NCBI GenBank assembly: GCA_934307185.1
Contig: CAKRCJ010000051.1
Coordinates: forward strand, 1 to 11,332
Length of the DNA stretch: 11,332 nt
Reading direction: 5' to 3'
From: an uncultured Roseburia sp.
GTDB taxonomy: Bacteria; Bacillota; Clostridia; Lachnospirales; Lachnospiraceae
Shown here piece after piece: positions 1-8,074 of the stretch (the first letter of the stretch is position 1; every line of letters starts with the position of its first letter). The notes beneath the pieces were generated by a model. The model had not been told where the DNA came from. It saw only the letters and a program-made list of their open reading frames with translations, and searched no databases. The translations under genes and the position numbers were made by a program.

Positions 1-1
1 G

Positions 2-343
2 TATAAAAAAGAGCATATGGATGAAAATACAGGCACACAGCTTGCATTTAAGAACATTCTGCTTCAGTACTGCGATTATACCAAGTTAGATGATGCACAC
101 GGTTATCTGGATGTTGAGAGCACCGGTGAAGGAACCGGAAAATATATTACTAACGGTAAAGTAATTGATGTGACATGGAAGAAAGCAAGCGAAAACGAGC
201 CAACCAGATACTATGACGCTTCTGGAAATGAAATCACATTAAATCAGGGCAAAACCATGGTATGTGTATTGTTAAATGATATGGAGAAGAAATTAAATAT
301 CTATGCAACAGAAGATGAGTTTACACCACCTTCCGCAAAATAA
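2..343 (+). CDS. DUF3048 (YerB-like) protein, C-terminal part, 5' truncated
   Basis: The reading frame is open to the left edge of the window (it begins Y-K-K-E-H before the first Met at 17), so this is the tail of a longer protein and the ATG at 17 is internal. The visible ~113 residues resemble the C-terminal half of DUF3048 proteins such as Bacillus YerB, usually lipoproteins of about 300-350 residues exported across the membrane. The recognisable signature is a 'TNGKVIDVTWKK' strand followed by 'TRYYDASGNEITLNQGKT', a beta-rich segment typical of this family's end. Molecular function is unknown. The stop is TAA at 341-343, and the flippase gene starts 29 bases later with no terminator between, so the two are probably co-transcribed. 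The lipoprotein signal, if present, lies outside the window. Family assignment is by recognition and fairly secure; the role is not. Confidence 0.8.
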   Translation, partial: YKKEHMDENTGTQLAFKNILLQYCDYTKLDDAHGYLDVESTGEGTGKYITNGKVIDVTWKKASENEPTRYYDASGNEITLNQGKTMVCVLLNDMEKKLNIYATEDEFTPPSAK

Positions 344-372
344 TTATTTCGAAAATTACTTGAGGTAAATTT

Positions 373-2028
373 ATGAGTTCAGGAAAAAAGAGTGACTCCA
401 ACTTTTTAGTACAGGGTTCCATTCTTGCAATTGCCTCTATAGTCAGCAGGATAATTGGTCTGCTCTATCGTATCCCGATGACCAATATCATCGGAGATAC
501 CGGTAACAGTTATTACAGTGCAGCCTTTGAAATTTATAATATCCTGCTGATTATTTCTGCATACAGCCTGCCATTGGCGGTATCCAAGCTGGTATCTGCC
601 CGTGTCTCGAAGGGGCAAAGAAAAAATGCATATCGAATTGTAAAAGGTGCCCTGCTTTTAGCAACCGGTACCGGACTTACTGCAAGTTTGATTCTTTTCT
701 TTGGTGCGTCATTCTTCACAAACATGCTGAATACGCCCCTTAGTATTTTTGCGTTGAAGGTTCTGGCACCGACAATACTGGTAGTTGCTGTATTAGGAGT
801 CTTACGTGGATTTTTCCAGGGACTTGGTACCATGATGCCGAGTGCCATTTCACAGATTATCGAACAGATTGTCAATGCGATTGTCAGTATTGCAGCTGCC
901 TATATCCTCTATGGATATGGGGCAAGAATCGGAGCAGTGCTTGGAAATAAAGAAAAGTATGGGTCTGCTTACGGTGCTGCAGGTGGAACACTGGGTACCA
1001 ATATGGGAGCAGTGTTTGCACTTTTATTCCTTGGAATGTTGTTTCTGGCATACAAACGTATTTTTAAACGACAGATGCGCCGGGATACCAGCAGCAAAAC
1101 AGAATCCTATCAGAATGTCTTTCGTGTACTGATTATGACCATTGTTCCGGTACTTTTAAGTACAACAATTTATAACTGTAATGCAATTTTGGACCAGGCT
1201 ATTTTTAAAAACATTGCACATATCCAAGGATATTCCACAAACGATATCAGTGAGTGGAACGGTATTTATACTGGAAAATATAAGACACTCATCAACGTTC
1301 CGATTGCAATTGCATCCTCACTTGCAGCGTCATCCGTTCCGGCACTGACGGCTGCCTATACAAACGGAAGGAAAGATGCAGTGCGCGCACAGATTAACAC
1401 GGCAATCCGTTTTATTATGGTGGTGGCATTCCCATGTGCAGTTGGAATGGGTGTGCTTGCATCCCCGATTTTGCAGCTTTTATTTAGTGATTCCACCGAG
1501 CTTGCGGCGAATATGCTTCGCTTGGGCTGTGTTTCCATTATATTCTTTTCCCTTTCCACCTTATCAAATGGGTTGTTACAGGGAATTAACCGTATGAAAG
1601 AACCGGTAAAAAATGCATTGATTGCACTGGTGCTTCACATCGGATTACTGGTCGTGTTAATGTATGTTTTTGACTTAAATATATATGCGGTTGTATACGC
1701 GAATGCATTTTTCGGACTTTTAATGTGCCTGTTAAATTCACATTCCGTCCGGAAGTACAGCGGATATAGACAGGAAATAAAAAGGACCTTTGTCATACCG
1801 GGAGTTGCTGCTGGAATTATGGGCATTGCAGTATTTTTTACCTATAAATTTATGCTTTATCTGCTCCGGGTAAATGCACTTGCGACTATTTTCAGTATTT
1901 TAGCCGGCGTAGTAGTTTATGCTGTTGTGTTACTTCTTTTAAAAGGACTGACAGAAGAAGAGATTATGAAATTCCCGAAGGGTGCCACATTAGTAAGACT
2001 GGCACAGAAAATGCATTTATTGCGATAA
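373..2028 (+). CDS. SpoVB/YtgP-like lipid flippase, MOP superfamily (polysaccharide biosynthesis protein)
   Basis: A 551-residue integral membrane protein with about 14 hydrophobic segments, at roughly residues 12-34, 46-70, 89-111, 124-148, 155-182, 207-228, then eight more through 250-540. This is the layout of MOP-superfamily exporters in the SpoVB/YtgP (MurJ-like) branch. Supporting motifs are the N-terminal 'ASIVSRIIGLLYRIPM', 'LRGFFQGLG' near residue 145, and 'GKYKTLINVPIAIASS' at about 300. Family members move undecaprenyl-linked sugar intermediates, such as lipid II or capsule units, across the cytoplasmic membrane. YtgP is a lipid II flippase in Bacillus, and SpoVB acts in spore cortex formation. 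The substrate cannot be told from sequence here, so no symbol is given. The ATG at 373 has a TGAGGT Shine-Dalgarno at 361-366. It follows the DUF3048 gene closely, consistent with a cell-envelope operon. Length is normal for the family. Confidence 0.9.
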   Translation: MSSGKKSDSNFLVQGSILAIASIVSRIIGLLYRIPMTNIIGDTGNSYYSAAFEIYNILLIISAYSLPLAVSKLVSARVSKGQRKNAYRIVKGALLLATGTGLTASLILFFGASFFTNMLNTPLSIFALKVLAPTILVVAVLGVLRGFFQGLGTMMPSAISQIIEQIVNAIVSIAAAYILYGYGARIGAVLGNKEKYGSAYGAAGGTLGTNMGAVFALLFLGMLFLAYKRIFKRQMRRDTSSKTESYQNVFRVLIMTIVPVLLSTTIYNCNAILDQAIFKNIAHIQGYSTNDISEWNGIYTGKYKTLINVPIAIASSLAASSVPALTAAYTNGRKDAVRAQINTAIRFIMVVAFPCAVGMGVLASPILQLLFSDSTELAANMLRLGCVSIIFFSLSTLSNGLLQGINRMKEPVKNALIALVLHIGLLVVLMYVFDLNIYAVVYANAFFGLLMCLLNSHSVRKYSGYRQEIKRTFVIPGVAAGIMGIAVFFTYKFMLYLLRVNALATIFSILAGVVVYAVVLLLLKGLTEEEIMKFPKGATLVRLAQKMHLLR

Positions 2029-2054
2029 CAAATTGTATAAGAAAATGAAAATGG

Positions 2055-2109
2055 GCAAATACTTATCATAGGTGATGATTATGAAAAAAATGATAAGTAT
2101 TTGCTTTTT
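2055..2109 (+). promoter_or_regulatory. Perfect 15-bp inverted repeat enclosing a start codon and RBS
   Basis: The left arm GCAAATACTTATCAT (2055-2069) is exactly complementary to the right arm ATGATAAGTATTTGC (2090-2104). Two further G-U pairs are possible outside it (2054/2105 and 2053/2106). The 20-nt loop (2070-2089) holds AGGTGA and the ATG at 2081, that is, the ribosome binding site and start of the next gene. The right arm codes for its residues 4-8. Five T residues follow (2105-2109). An intrinsic terminator for the flippase transcript is one reading, although only 4 of 15 pairs are G-C. A structure that gates both transcription and translation of the small gene is another. The repeat is a direct observation; its function is inferred. 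Confidence 0.7.
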
Positions 2110-2434
2110 GATTGTGTTTCTGACTGCCGGGGCGTTATGGATTGACCAGAATATTATAAGGCAGCCGGAGAGCGAAAATATAACTCTTTCAAAAGATACC
2201 GAAAATTCCGAAGATATGACAGAAAGTATGTCCCTTCTTCCGAGTGCCAAATATTATATTGCAAGTGAAAATGGAAAAATTGTGATTTACCATTCCGACA
2301 AAAAGACTATTTACTATGAAACCTCCATTTCAACCGGGCAGCTTCCGGATGAAATAAAAGAAAAAATTACGAAAGGATTTTTTATTGAGACAGATACGGA
2401 ATTATATGAGTTTCTTGAAAATTATTCTTCTTAG
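2081..2434 (+). CDS. Small membrane-anchored protein with BofC C-terminal-like domain
   Basis: A 117-residue protein: Met-Lys-Lys, one hydrophobic segment at about residues 4-21 (ISICFLIVFLTAGALWI), an acidic, Ser-rich linker, then a compact C-terminal domain from about residue 55. The segment lacks a clear lipobox or signal-peptidase site, so an N-terminal anchor with an extracytoplasmic domain is most likely. The C-terminal pattern 'YYIASENGKIVIYHSD', 'LPDEIKEKITKGFFIET' and 'ELYEFLENY' resembles the BofC C-terminal domain (PF08955). In Bacillus, BofC restrains the SpoIVB protease in the forespore-mother cell space. Equivalence here is not established: the protein is short and lacks the BofC N-terminal domain. 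The ATG at 2081 is preferred because AGGTGA at 2070-2075 sits five bases before it; upstream GTG (2072) and ATG (2075) overlap that site. The start lies in the loop of an inverted repeat. Confidence 0.75.
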   Translation: MKKMISICFLIVFLTAGALWIDQNIIRQPESENITLSKDTENSEDMTESMSLLPSAKYYIASENGKIVIYHSDKKTIYYETSISTGQLPDEIKEKITKGFFIETDTELYEFLENYSS

Positions 2435-2439
2435 AATAT

Positions 2440-2468
2440 TTGAATGTTACTTTTAGTTATGGTAGAAT
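2440..2468 (+). promoter_or_regulatory. Probable sigma-A-type promoter for the flavoprotein genes
   Basis: A -35-like TTGAAT (2440-2445) is followed after exactly 17 bases by a -10-like TAGAAT (2463-2468), matching four and five of six consensus positions. It lies in the 75-base gap after the BofC-like gene, and initiation would be near 2475, leaving a leader of about 35 bases before the ATG at 2510. This is the best promoter candidate in any gap of the window. It would make the flavoprotein genes, and possibly everything downstream, a transcription unit separate from the envelope genes. Confidence 0.6.
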
Positions 2469-2509
2469 AATAAAGGTTTTTTAGAAAGAATGTACTTATG
2501 TGAGGAAAA

Positions 2510-3757
2510 ATGAAAATTAATCAAAAAAATCAATTTGATGTTTTAGTGATTGGCGGCGGTGCAGCCGGGCTTATGGCTGCAGTTACAGCAGCACGAAACG
2601 GCGCTAAGACAGCTATTTTGGAGCATAAAGACCGTGTAGGGAAAAAAATTTTATCTACCGGAAACGGAAAATGCAATTATACCAACGAATTGCAGGGGAT
2701 TACCTGTTACAGAGGGGAAGACCCTGCATTTGTGCTGCCTGTAATGGAGCAGTTTGGTTTTAAAGAAACAATTGCTTTTTTTAAAGAACTTGGCATTTTC
2801 CCCAAAAATAAAAACGGATATTATTATCCGGCAAGCGAGCAGGCTGCTTCTGTCGTAGATGTGTTCCGCATGGAACTAAACCGTCTTTCTATTCCTGTAT
2901 TCACGGAATGCGTGATAGAAGCAATACAGGAAAAAACAGATGGCTTTCTCCTACATACAAATCTTGAAAATTATTTTGGAAAAAATATTATTTTTGCAAC
3001 CGGACTTTTAGCAGCCCCAAAAACCGGAAGTGATGGAAGTGCAATTCCATTTATCAAACAATTCGGACATCGCTTTTCGGATATTGTTCCGGCGCTTACT
3101 GCACTTGAGTGCGAAGAAAAATATTTTAAACAGATATCCGGTGTCCGGGTTGGCGGAAATGTAACGATTATTTCCGAGGGAAAAGAGCTGCAAAAGCAAT
3201 CCGGTGAATTACAGTTAACCGATTACGGAATATCCGGCATTCCGGTATTTCAGGTCAGCCGTTTTGCCACAAAGGCTTTAAAACAAAAAAAGCCGGTGCA
3301 GGCAGTTTTAGATTTTATGCCAGAAATCTCGGAGGATAATTTTAAGGAACTGCTCTGGGAACGTTTTCATACCTACGCCGGGGAGAAAACAGCCACAGAG
3401 GCAATGGTTGGTCTTTTTAACCGAAAGCTTGCAGATGTCCTGTTAAAAGAAGCTGGCATTGAGCTTCAAAAGAAAGCATCTGGCATTTCAAAGCGACAGC
3501 TTCAGCAATTGTCAAAAAAATGCAAAAAAATAACCGTTCATGTAAAAGCCGGAAGGTCCTTTGAGCAGGCGCAGGTGTGTGCCGGAGGCGTGTTTACCAA
3601 AGATATTGATAATAAGACGATGCAATCAGAGCTTGTTTCCAATGTCTATTTTGCCGGGGAGGTCGTTGATATCGACGGAACCTGTGGCGGATATAATTTA
3701 CAGTGGGCATGGTCGAGCGGATATGTTGCCGGATATCACGCCGCATTAAACAGATAA
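2510..3757 (+). CDS. HI0933/BaiN-family FAD-dependent oxidoreductase
   Basis: A 415-residue flavoprotein of the HI0933-like family (TIGR00275; relatives are annotated YhiN, BaiN or 'aminoacetone oxidase family'). The N-terminal Rossmann dinucleotide site is 'VIGGGAAGL' (Gly15-Gly20), with Glu38 ending the second strand where it would bind the FAD ribose. The family signature 'GKKILSTGNGKCNYTN' covers residues 44-59. The C-terminal FAD-closing motif 'FAGEVVDIDGTCGGYN' is at 381-396, followed by 'LQWAWSSG'. The protein is full length and soluble, with no signal peptide. BaiN has been linked to reduction of bile acid intermediates in gut Clostridium, but most relatives are of unknown substrate and there is no bai context here, so the reaction is left open. 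The ATG at 2510 has GAGG at 2502-2505. The next gene starts 15 bases after the stop. Confidence 0.92.
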   Translation: MKINQKNQFDVLVIGGGAAGLMAAVTAARNGAKTAILEHKDRVGKKILSTGNGKCNYTNELQGITCYRGEDPAFVLPVMEQFGFKETIAFFKELGIFPKNKNGYYYPASEQAASVVDVFRMELNRLSIPVFTECVIEAIQEKTDGFLLHTNLENYFGKNIIFATGLLAAPKTGSDGSAIPFIKQFGHRFSDIVPALTALECEEKYFKQISGVRVGGNVTIISEGKELQKQSGELQLTDYGISGIPVFQVSRFATKALKQKKPVQAVLDFMPEISEDNFKELLWERFHTYAGEKTATEAMVGLFNRKLADVLLKEAGIELQKKASGISKRQLQQLSKKCKKITVHVKAGRSFEQAQVCAGGVFTKDIDNKTMQSELVSNVYFAGEVVDIDGTCGGYNLQWAWSSGYVAGYHAALNR

Positions 3758-3772
3758 GATAGGAATAGAAAA

Positions 3773-5365
3773 ATGATTAAAATCAGCCAGATAAAACTGC
3801 CTGTGGAACATACCATGGAGCAGTTATATCAGAAAGTCGAAAAAATTTTAAAAATAAAAAAAGGACAGATAAAGACTCTTAAAATCGTCAAAAAGTCAAT
3901 TGATGCAAGGAAGAAGCCAGAGCTGTTCTTCGTATATACAGTAGATGTTTCTGTCCCGGAAGAAGATAAAATTTTAAAGCATACCAAAGACCGGAATGTC
4001 ACTTTGGTTAAAGAAAAAAAATATGAAGTGCCTGCGCACGGAGAGGAACGGTTAAAAAACAGACCGGTGATTATAGGAGCCGGACCTGCAGGTCTTTTTG
4101 CAGCATATCTTCTGGCAAAAGAGGGCTATCGCCCGCTTATTTTTGAACGCGGGAAAAAAGTGGAAGAGCGTACCAAAGATGTTTTAAAGTTTTGGGAAAC
4201 CGGGGTTCTTGATACAAAATCCAATGTACAGTTTGGAGAGGGTGGTGCTGGAACTTTTTCTGACGGAAAATTAAATACGCTTGTAAAAGACCCTGTCGGA
4301 AGAAATAAATTCGTATTAGACACCTTTGTCCGCTTTGGTGCGCCGGAAAAAATAACTTATGATAGCAAGCCACATATTGGAACGGATATATTAGCAGAAG
4401 TTATAAAAGAAATGCGCGAAGAAATCATAAAGCTCGGCGGAACTTTTTTATTTGATACATGTGTTACCGGTGTTAAAGTGGAAAATGATGCGATAACTGC
4501 GGTAGAAACAGCCGATGGAAATACCTGTGAAACAGACATCTGCATTCTGGCATTAGGCCACAGTGCAAGGGATACGTTTGAGATGTTAGCACAGACGAAG
4601 CTTCATATGGAGCCAAAGTCATTCGCAGCAGGCTTCCGTGTGGAGCATCCACAGCAGTTTATTAATAAAACCCAGTATGGGGAAATATATTTTGATAAAT
4701 TAGAGGCTGCGCCTTATAAAGTGACTGCAAATCTTTCCAACGGACGTGGTGTATATTCTTTCTGCATGTGTCCGGGCGGTTACGTGGTAAACGCATCTTC
4801 GGAAGAAGGACGTCTGGCAGTAAACGGTATGAGTTATTCCGACCGTGGCAGTAAAAATGCCAACAGTGCAATTATTGTGTCCGTAACGCCGGACGATTTT
4901 GACGGAACAGACGCACTTGCCGGAGTCCGTTTCCAACGGAATTTAGAAGAGAAAGCCTATGCGCTTGGAAAAGGAAAAATCCCACAGCAGTTATTCGGGG
5001 ATTATTGTAACCACCGGATAAGCAGCTCTTATGGTTCGTTTTCCTCGGAAACAAAAGGTGCTGTCTCTTTTGCAGATTTAAGAGGGCTTTTCCCGGAGGA
5101 AATGGAGCAGTCGTTTATTGAAGGGATGCATGCGTTTGCAAAGCACATTCCGGAATTTGACAGAGAGGATGCCATTCTTTCCGGGGTGGAAAGCAGAACC
5201 TCATCTCCACTTCGGATAAACAGGGATGACAGTTTTCAGGCAAACATAAATGGCATTTATCCCTGCGGGGAAGGTGCCGGATATGCCGGCGGAATTACTT
5301 CTGCGGCAATGGACGGATTAAAGGTTGCGGAAGCGGTAATAAAAAAATATCAGCCGTTTGCGTAA
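3773..5365 (+). CDS. COG2509-family FAD-dependent dehydrogenase
   Basis: A 530-residue flavoprotein of the uncharacterised FAD-dependent dehydrogenase family COG2509. Residues 1-95 form a basic N-terminal domain typical of this family, rich in Lys and with alternating strand/helix character. The FAD Rossmann site 'VIIGAGPAGLFAAYLL' begins at Val99 (GxGxxG at 102-107), with 'IFERG' closing the second strand. The family signature 'QFGEGGAGTFSDGKLNT' follows at about residues 150-166. The C-terminal end carries 'SGVESRTSSPLRI' and 'YPCGEGAGYAGGITSAAMDG', the usual FAD-closing region. It is cytosolic by sequence and of normal length. Substrate and electron acceptor are unknown. AGGA at 3761-3764 stands eight bases before the ATG at 3773. 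It shares only general fold motifs with the preceding flavoprotein, so the pair is a functional or historical neighbourhood rather than a recent duplication. mutS starts 32 bases downstream. Confidence 0.92.
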   Translation: MIKISQIKLPVEHTMEQLYQKVEKILKIKKGQIKTLKIVKKSIDARKKPELFFVYTVDVSVPEEDKILKHTKDRNVTLVKEKKYEVPAHGEERLKNRPVIIGAGPAGLFAAYLLAKEGYRPLIFERGKKVEERTKDVLKFWETGVLDTKSNVQFGEGGAGTFSDGKLNTLVKDPVGRNKFVLDTFVRFGAPEKITYDSKPHIGTDILAEVIKEMREEIIKLGGTFLFDTCVTGVKVENDAITAVETADGNTCETDICILALGHSARDTFEMLAQTKLHMEPKSFAAGFRVEHPQQFINKTQYGEIYFDKLEAAPYKVTANLSNGRGVYSFCMCPGGYVVNASSEEGRLAVNGMSYSDRGSKNANSAIIVSVTPDDFDGTDALAGVRFQRNLEEKAYALGKGKIPQQLFGDYCNHRISSSYGSFSSETKGAVSFADLRGLFPEEMEQSFIEGMHAFAKHIPEFDREDAILSGVESRTSSPLRINRDDSFQANINGIYPCGEGAGYAGGITSAAMDGLKVAEAVIKKYQPFA

Positions 5366-5397
5366 AATGTGGCGAATAATGGAAGGAAGTAACATAA

Positions 5398-8040
5398 GTG
5401 GCAGAATTTACACCAATGATGCAGCATTATCTGCAAACCAAAGAAGAATATAAAGATTGTATTTTATTTTATCGCCTTGGCGATTTTTATGAAATGTTTT
5501 TTGATGATGCAATTTTAGTTTCAAAAGAATTAGAACTGACCTTAACCGGAAAAAGCTGTGGCATGGAGGAACGCGCCCCGATGTGCGGCATTCCGTTTCA
5601 TGCAGTAGAAGGTTATTTAAACCGTCTGGTTGCAAATGGACACAAGGTTGCCATCTGTGAGCAGGTGGAGGATCCGAAGCTTGCAAAAGGCATTGTAAAA
5701 AGAGAAGTCATCCGTGTGGTAACACCTGGAACGAATATGGATATCCAGGCGTTGGATGAGTCCAAAAACAACTATATCATGTGTATCGTCTATCTTGCAG
5801 ACAAATACGGCATTTCCTTAGCAGACGTATCCACCGGTGATTATTATGTGACAGAAGTTGACTCGGAACGGAAATTAATTGATGAGATTAATAAATTTGC
5901 CCCATCGGAAATTGTGTGCAACGAAAGCTTTTATATGAGTGGTGTGGATTTGGAGGATATGCGTCATCGGTTAGGCATTACGATATATTCCTTAGATGCA
6001 TGGTATTTCAGCGATGAGACGGCATCAACAACATTAAAGGGACATTTTCATGTAAACAGCTTAGAGGGGCTTGGATTAAATGATTATGCTTACGGAACAA
6101 TTGCAGCGGGTGCACTTTTAAAATATTTATATGAAACACAAAAAAATAATTTAGAGCATATTTCTTCCATTCATCCGTATTCCACCGGAAAATACATGCT
6201 TATCGACAGTTCCACCAGACGAAACTTAGAGTTAGTGGAAACTATGCGTGAAAAGCAGAAAAGAGGTTCTCTGCTCTGGGTATTAGATAAGACAAAAACG
6301 GCAATGGGTGCACGATTATTGCGCTCGTATGTCGAGCAGCCGTTAATTGACAAGGCAGAGATTGAAAAAAGACAGGATGCCATTGCAGAAATTAATAAAC
6401 ACATGATTACAAGAGAGGAATTAAGGGAATACTTAAATCCAATTTATGATTTAGAGCGTCTGATTACGCGTGTTACATATATGTCTGCAAATCCGAGGGA
6501 TTTAATTGCATTTAAAAATTCCATTGGTATGCTGCCGCCAGTCAAAAGCCTGCTGGAGGATTTTCACTGTGAACTGCTCACAGATGTGCAGGAGAATATG
6601 GACGCACTCACCGAACTGCATGAATTAATTGACCGCGCGATTTTAGAAGAGCCGCCGATATCGGTGCGGGAGGGCGGTCTGATAAAAGACGGCTATAACG
6701 AGAATGTAGACAAATACCGCCATGCAAAGACAGAGGGAAAAACCTGGCTTGCCGAGTTAGAAGCAAAAGAACGGGAAAAAACCGGGATTAAAAATCTGAA
6801 AATTAAGTATAACAAAGTTTTTGGCTATTACTTAGAGGTCACAAATTCCTACAAAGAGCTTGTGCCGGATTACTATACAAGAAAACAGACGCTTGCAAAT
6901 GCAGAACGCTATATCACACCGGAATTAAAAGAACTAGAGGATATGATTTTAGGTGCTGAGGATAAGCTGATAAATTTAGAATACGACTTATTCTGCGAAG
7001 TGCGCAATACGATTGCGGAGGAAGTCGTGCGTATCCAGAGAACAGCAAAGGCAGTTGCAAAATTAGATGCCTTTGTATCACTTGCAGTTGTGGCAGAGCA
7101 GAATAATTATTGCAGACCGAAAATTAACGAAAATGGTGTCATCGACATTAAAGACGGCAGACACCCGGTTGTTGAAAAAATGATGAACAACGACATGTTT
7201 ATCGCCAATGACACGTATCTTGACAACGGCAACAACCGTATTTCCATTATCACCGGGCCAAACATGGCAGGTAAATCCACTTATATGCGGCAGACGGCAA
7301 TTATTGTTCTGATGGCGCAGATCGGAAGCTTTGTTCCTGCCTCCTCTGCAAAGATTGGCATTGTCGACCGTATTTTCACAAGGGTCGGCGCCTCCGATGA
7401 CCTTGCAAGCGGGCAGAGTACCTTTATGGTGGAAATGAATGAGGTTGCAAATATTTTAAGAAATGCGACGAGCAATTCCCTGCTTGTATTAGATGAAATC
7501 GGACGCGGAACAAGTACGTTTGACGGCTTAAGCATCGCCTGGGCAGTTGTTGAGCATATCAGCAATCCGAAACTGCTTGGCGCAAAAACACTTTTTGCAA
7601 CCCATTACCATGAGCTGACCGAGTTAGAAGGAAAGCTGCACAATGTCAACAATTACTGCATCGCTGTAAAGGAAAAAGGAGATGACATTGTTTTCCTGCG
7701 TAAAATAGTAAAAGGCGGAGCAGACAAAAGCTATGGTATCCAGGTGGCAAAACTCGCTGGCGTACCAGACTCCGTTATTGAACGTGCGAAACAGATTGTC
7801 GAAGAATTAAGTGCAAATGATATCACAATCTCTACAAAAAATATCTCTGTCGAAACCGGAACAAAAAAGAAAAAAGAAAAATTAGATGAAGTAGATTTAG
7901 CACAGATGTCCTTATTTGATACGGTAAGGGATGATGATATTTTAGAAGAATTAAAAAATGTCGACCTTGGAAATATGACACCGATTGATGCTTTAAATAA
8001 ACTGTATGAATTGCAGAATAAGATAAAAAACCGTTGGTAA
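5398..8040 (+). CDS. mutS: DNA mismatch repair protein MutS
   Basis: An 880-residue MutS, the ATPase that finds mismatches and small loops in DNA and recruits MutL. The mismatch-reading Phe-X-Glu is Phe30-Tyr31-Glu32 in 'RLGDFYEMFF'. The connector, lever and clamp domains occupy roughly residues 120-560. The ATPase follows: Walker A 'GPNMAGKST' at 620-628, Walker B 'LLVLDEIGRGTS' at 695-706 (Asp699-Glu700), and the 'FATHYHEL' switch His after it. A beta-clamp binding motif 'QMSLF' lies at 836-840, as in Bacillus-type MutS with a C-terminal clamp tether. The start is a GTG at 5398: the encoded 'AEFTPMMQHYL' matches the conserved MutS N-terminus, and AAGGAA at 5383-5388 lies nine bases before it, whereas the in-frame ATG at 5416 would remove conserved residues. 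No key residue is missing. mutL follows 34 bases after the stop. Confidence 0.98.
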   Translation: MAEFTPMMQHYLQTKEEYKDCILFYRLGDFYEMFFDDAILVSKELELTLTGKSCGMEERAPMCGIPFHAVEGYLNRLVANGHKVAICEQVEDPKLAKGIVKREVIRVVTPGTNMDIQALDESKNNYIMCIVYLADKYGISLADVSTGDYYVTEVDSERKLIDEINKFAPSEIVCNESFYMSGVDLEDMRHRLGITIYSLDAWYFSDETASTTLKGHFHVNSLEGLGLNDYAYGTIAAGALLKYLYETQKNNLEHISSIHPYSTGKYMLIDSSTRRNLELVETMREKQKRGSLLWVLDKTKTAMGARLLRSYVEQPLIDKAEIEKRQDAIAEINKHMITREELREYLNPIYDLERLITRVTYMSANPRDLIAFKNSIGMLPPVKSLLEDFHCELLTDVQENMDALTELHELIDRAILEEPPISVREGGLIKDGYNENVDKYRHAKTEGKTWLAELEAKEREKTGIKNLKIKYNKVFGYYLEVTNSYKELVPDYYTRKQTLANAERYITPELKELEDMILGAEDKLINLEYDLFCEVRNTIAEEVVRIQRTAKAVAKLDAFVSLAVVAEQNNYCRPKINENGVIDIKDGRHPVVEKMMNNDMFIANDTYLDNGNNRISIITGPNMAGKSTYMRQTAIIVLMAQIGSFVPASSAKIGIVDRIFTRVGASDDLASGQSTFMVEMNEVANILRNATSNSLLVLDEIGRGTSTFDGLSIAWAVVEHISNPKLLGAKTLFATHYHELTELEGKLHNVNNYCIAVKEKGDDIVFLRKIVKGGADKSYGIQVAKLAGVPDSVIERAKQIVEELSANDITISTKNISVETGTKKKKEKLDEVDLAQMSLFDTVRDDDILEELKNVDLGNMTPIDALNKLYELQNKIKNRW

Positions 8041-8074
8041 AAAGAGAAACATCAACCCAAAAGGAGAACACGAA

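Noticed and set aside
534..875. Open frame on the minus strand inside the flippase gene, and a + strand one at 842-1132
   Set aside because: Both are shadows of a clear membrane protein gene, with no ribosome site and no recognisable domain.
2036..2041. TATAAG as a -10 box before the BofC-like gene
   Set aside because: No -35-like hexamer occurs at 16-18 bases upstream (the sequence there is GCATTT), so it is not supported as a promoter.
2072..2080. Earlier starts (GTG 2072, ATG 2075) for the BofC-like gene
   Set aside because: They overlap the AGGTGA that serves as ribosome binding site for ATG 2081, and nothing suitable lies upstream of them.
5358..5380. Possible promoter in the gap before mutS (TTGCGT ... 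AATAAT)
   Set aside because: The two elements are only about 11 bases apart, too close for a sigma-A promoter.
7281..7565. Minus-strand open frame opposite the MutS ATPase region
   Set aside because: It lies opposite the most conserved part of mutS (Walker A to B) and is explained by that gene's codon pattern.
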